Of a stretch of 7,782 nucleotides of DNA, positions 5,841-7,782 are shown in pieces; within the stretch, counting starts at the first letter, position 1; the number at the start of each line of letters is the position of its first letter. The stretch is from CAZJRB01 sp964547995 (GTDB lineage Bacteria; Planctomycetota; Planctomycetia; Pirellulales; Thermoguttaceae): contig CAZJRB010000187.1 of the NCBI GenBank assembly GCA_964547995.1, positions 1 through 7,782 on the forward strand, in the 5' to 3' direction. Made by a program: the position numbers and the translations under genes. Under the pieces are notes generated by a model, which did not search any database, was not told the origin of the DNA, and was given only the letters and a program-made list of their open reading frames with translations.

Positions 5841-6521
5841 TCAGTCGCGACTTCCACCAAAACGTGCAAGCAAGTACAAGAGTGTCAGGATTGCCTGTAA
5901 CGTGGCGGCGACGTAGGTCAGCGCAGCGGCGTTCAAGACCTTGTTGACGTAGGTCAGTTGATTCGGGGTGACGATTCCCAGCTCGACCAACTGGGCCTTC
6001 GCTCGGCTGCTGGCGTTGAACTCGACCGGCAGATTAACCACCTGGAAGAAGACGACGCAACTGAAAAGCGCGATGCCGGCCCAAATCAGGTAGGCGTTCA
6101 TCCCGAGTATCGCCCCGATGATCACCATCCAGATCCCCGCATTGCTTCCGAACCCCGCCAGCGGCACCACGGCGTTGCGAACGGTCAAAGGGGCGTAGGC
6201 CCTGGCGTCCTGAAGGGCGTGTCCCGATTCGTGGGCTGCAATACCCACCGCCGCCAGCGACCGGCTTTGATAGACCTCGGGGCTGAGCCGGAGCACCTTG
6301 TGCCGCGGGTCGTAGTGGTCGCTCAGGCGGCCGTGCGTCTGCTCGATGCGAACGTTGTGGATCCCAGCCGATTCCAGGATGTACTTGGCGGCCGCCGCAC
6401 CGCTGAGCGGCGCCGCCTGGCGTTGCGCTACTGCATACGTCGTCCGGATCCGCATTTGCGCCCAAAGTCCCAGCAAGAAGGCCGGGCCGATAAAGAGAAA
6501 GTACATTGGATCGAAGAACAT
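5841..6521 (-). CDS. YugP-type membrane zinc metallopeptidase (Zn_peptidase_2 family)
   Basis: This is a 226-aa protein, the usual length for the family. The ATG at 6521 has GGGAG seven bases upstream. Residues 4-23 form the first membrane helix. The cytosol-facing region carries SGAAAAKYILESAGI (40-54) and L-SDHYDPRHKVLRLSPEVY (66-84), both typical of the family, then the zinc motif H97-E98-S-G-H101 within AAHESGHALQD. The conserved LPVEFNASSRA block (164-174) supplies E168, the likely third zinc ligand. Hydrophobic segments at about 118-140, 143-163 and 197-219 are further helices. All expected catalytic residues are present, so an active membrane-bound protease is likely. Substrates in the family are not well defined. 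The gene stands alone, with hairpins on both sides. Confidence 0.96.
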   Translation of the reverse strand: MFFDPMYFLFIGPAFLLGLWAQMRIRTTYAVAQRQAAPLSGAAAAKYILESAGIHNVRIEQTHGRLSDHYDPRHKVLRLSPEVYQSRSLAAVGIAAHESGHALQDARAYAPLTVRNAVVPLAGFGSNAGIWMVIIGAILGMNAYLIWAGIALFSCVVFFQVVNLPVEFNASSRAKAQLVELGIVTPNQLTYVNKVLNAAALTYVAATLQAILTLLYLLARFGGSRD

Positions 6522-6561
6522 CTTACCGCTCCCATCAGACCAGTGTTGTGGGTGGCCGTTT

Positions 6562-6594
6562 TCGATCTAATCGATGTTCGGCCGAAAGGCCGAA
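6562..6594. repeat. Two adjacent small inverted repeats in the kinase-metallopeptidase gap
   Basis: tcgat-cta-atcga occupies 6562-6574 and TTCGGCC-GAAA-GGCCGAA occupies 6577-6594 (perfect 7-bp stem). On the plus strand the second has a GNRA-type loop; on the minus strand, where both flanking genes lie, the loop is TTTC. They sit in the 193-base gap between the kinase stop (6715) and the metallopeptidase start (6521), so they could end the kinase transcript or form part of the metallopeptidase leader. No T-run follows on the minus strand. Confidence 0.45.
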
Positions 6595-6714
6595 TCCTTG
6601 ACGGGTCGGGATCCTCATCGGCAGCGAATGCCGCCCAAACCACCCCAGGGTAAGCATACTTCTCCTCGCCCTTCTACGCAACAGTGGAACCTCCCGGTTC
6701 GCGGGGAAAAGGCA

Positions 6715-7593
6715 TTATTTTTTCGGGTTCGCCAGAGGGGGGTTCGCCGGGGGGAACGGGCCGAGGCACCGATTGGGATGCCCCCCGGTTTCGCGCTTCC
6801 AGTGGCGGCTATTGGGGCTGGGAAACTTGCCGGAGCGTTGGTCCGCCCGCAATCGGCGGGGGGGCGGTTCCGGCTGCTTGCGGTCGGCCCCGGGCAGCAA
6901 AACGACAAATGCGGTACCGGCGCGATCGGCCGGATCGACGTATACTTTCCCCCCGTAGTAGTCGACGATCTTTTTGACGATTGCCAGCCCCATGCCGGAT
7001 CCTTCGGCGCGGGTGGCCGGCAGCCGTCGGCCCGGCAGGAAGATTTCGCGGCGCCGGCGGCGATCGATTCCCCCCCCGTTATCGTGAATTTCGAAGGCCG
7101 CCATCCGTACCCCCCCGGACCAATCCCGCTCTGCCCGCAGCGAGTGCGGGGCAACGGTAATCTGCGGGTGGCGGGGATCGCAGCCGTGCAGCGCCGCATT
7201 GCGGAGCAAGTTGGTGATGACCTGTTTCAGCCGCCCCGCATTGCACCAAAAAACCGGGAGCGGCTGCCGCAGGGAAACCGCGACGCCCTGTTCCTTGAGA
7301 AACTCGTTCTGCTCGAAGAGGACTTCGTCGACCACCTCGGCGACTTCGACCCGGGCAGGTTCCATGTTGACGCTGCCCGTGGTGGCCAACCGGAGAAGGT
7401 CGTCCAGAAATCGTCTCGACTCGCGGAGGCACGCTTCGACGTGGGCAATACGCGCGCCGTTATGCACACCGGCGCCAAGCGAGCCCTTCAGTTGCTCGAA
7501 GGAACTCTCCAAGAGCATGAGGTTTGCACCCATGTCGTGCGATAGCACGCGGACCAGGTTGTTCAGCTCTTCGCGAGAATTCGTAGCGTTCAT
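6715..7593 (-). CDS. Cytosolic sensor-less histidine kinase (HisKA + HATPase_c)
   Basis: This is a 292-aa protein. The ATG at 7593 follows AAGGGG by about six bases. Residues 8-70 are the dimerisation and phosphoacceptor helices, with H19 in the LSHDMGANL box. The ATPase domain has the N box QVITNLLRNAALHG (N128, N132), the G1 box D171-N-G-G-G-I, the G2 box GSGMGLAIVKKIVDYYGG (198-215) and GTAFVVLLP (226-234). All ATP-binding motifs are intact. There is no sensor, PAS or membrane domain in front of the H box, so input must come from a partner or from a domain encoded elsewhere. Residues 239-292 form a Pro/Arg-rich tail not typical of the family, perhaps an extension after loss of an ancestral stop. 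No response regulator is in the window, so its target is unknown. Confidence 0.95.
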   Translation of the reverse strand: MNATNSREELNNLVRVLSHDMGANLMLLESSFEQLKGSLGAGVHNGARIAHVEACLRESRRFLDDLLRLATTGSVNMEPARVEVAEVVDEVLFEQNEFLKEQGVAVSLRQPLPVFWCNAGRLKQVITNLLRNAALHGCDPRHPQITVAPHSLRAERDWSGGVRMAAFEIHDNGGGIDRRRRREIFLPGRRLPATRAEGSGMGLAIVKKIVDYYGGKVYVDPADRAGTAFVVLLPGADRKQPEPPPRRLRADQRSGKFPSPNSRHWKRETGGHPNRCLGPFPPANPPLANPKK

Positions 7594-7782
7594 AACTGCC
7601 CCTTGCTATTAAACGTGCCCGCTTTGCCGGACTGCCTGAACGTATCAAAACGCCGTTCCGGCTAGTCTAGCACATTCGCCGACATGCGGACGGAAATTCT
7701 CGCGGTTAGGCGAGCGGCAGGTAAAAATTTGGTTCTTCTCCCTTTTCCGGGGTGAATTGAGCCAACGGTAGCCCTATTGTAA
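7594..7782 (-). promoter_or_regulatory. Upstream region of the histidine kinase gene
   Basis: No gene is supported here on either strand. It should hold the kinase promoter, but no good -35/-10 pair was found. The clearest element is the palindrome GCTAG-T-CTAGC at 7661-7671, about 70 bases upstream of the start, which could be a regulator site or coincidence. Its minus-strand reading includes TAGACT, a possible -10 with no good -35. Confidence 0.3.

Noticed and set aside
5958..6653. Plus-strand open frame of 231 codons opposite the metallopeptidase
   Set aside because: The minus strand has the HESGH zinc motif and the family's helices; the antisense frame has none.
6574..7545. Plus-strand open frame of 323 codons opposite the histidine kinase
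   Set aside because: The minus strand carries intact H, N, G1 and G2 boxes; the antisense product is low-complexity and shows no family resemblance. High GC makes antisense frames stay open.

Overview
The window most probably comes from a member of the Planctomycetota. The clearest sign is a DUF1559-type protein carrying the H-X9-DG prepilin-like motif. A planctomycete-style secreted or membrane protein at 4826-5419 and a FecR-like/HEAT-like protein with a Gly-Thr-Pro repeat linker fit the same source. Most of the DNA is GC-rich. No rRNA, tRNA, CRISPR array, transposase or integrase was seen.

Layout. (1) 1-3096, plus strand: three genes. The first is the C-terminal part of a large FecR-like/HEAT-like protein whose start lies off the left edge. 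The second is a polytopic membrane protein. The third is a DUF1559 protein that shares an ATGA stop/start overlap with the second. The tight packing suggests one operon working at the cell envelope. (2) 3103-4774, minus strand: three soluble small-to-medium genes in translationally linked order. They are a TIGR04255-family protein (about 274 aa), a 141-aa protein with a DNWDG motif, and a 134-aa protein of unknown function. Hand-sampled lines here are less GC-rich than the flanks. This is the accessory-looking cassette and the best candidate for an undescribed system. It converges on the DUF1559 gene with only 6 bases between the two stop codons. (3) 4826-5419, minus strand: a single-pass, probably exported protein with a perfect Shine-Dalgarno and a structured leader that can fold in two exclusive ways. 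It lies directly upstream of the cassette, so readthrough transcription into the cassette is plausible. (4) 5420-5840: an intergenic region dense in perfect inverted repeats, including a 16-bp-stem hairpin just past the end of the next gene. (5) 5841-6521, minus strand: a YugP-type membrane zinc metallopeptidase with an HESGH motif. (6) 6715-7593, minus strand: a cytosolic histidine kinase with no recognisable sensor domain and no response regulator nearby. (7) 7594-7782: upstream region with no gene seen.

How they may work together. The plus-strand trio looks like chromosomal envelope or signalling genes. The metallopeptidase, exported protein and kinase are all on the minus strand but separated by gaps with hairpins, so they are probably independent units. 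The TIGR04255/DNWDG/134-aa trio forms a self-contained, ordered set with overlapping or near-abutting genes. That arrangement suggests a functional module of unknown activity.
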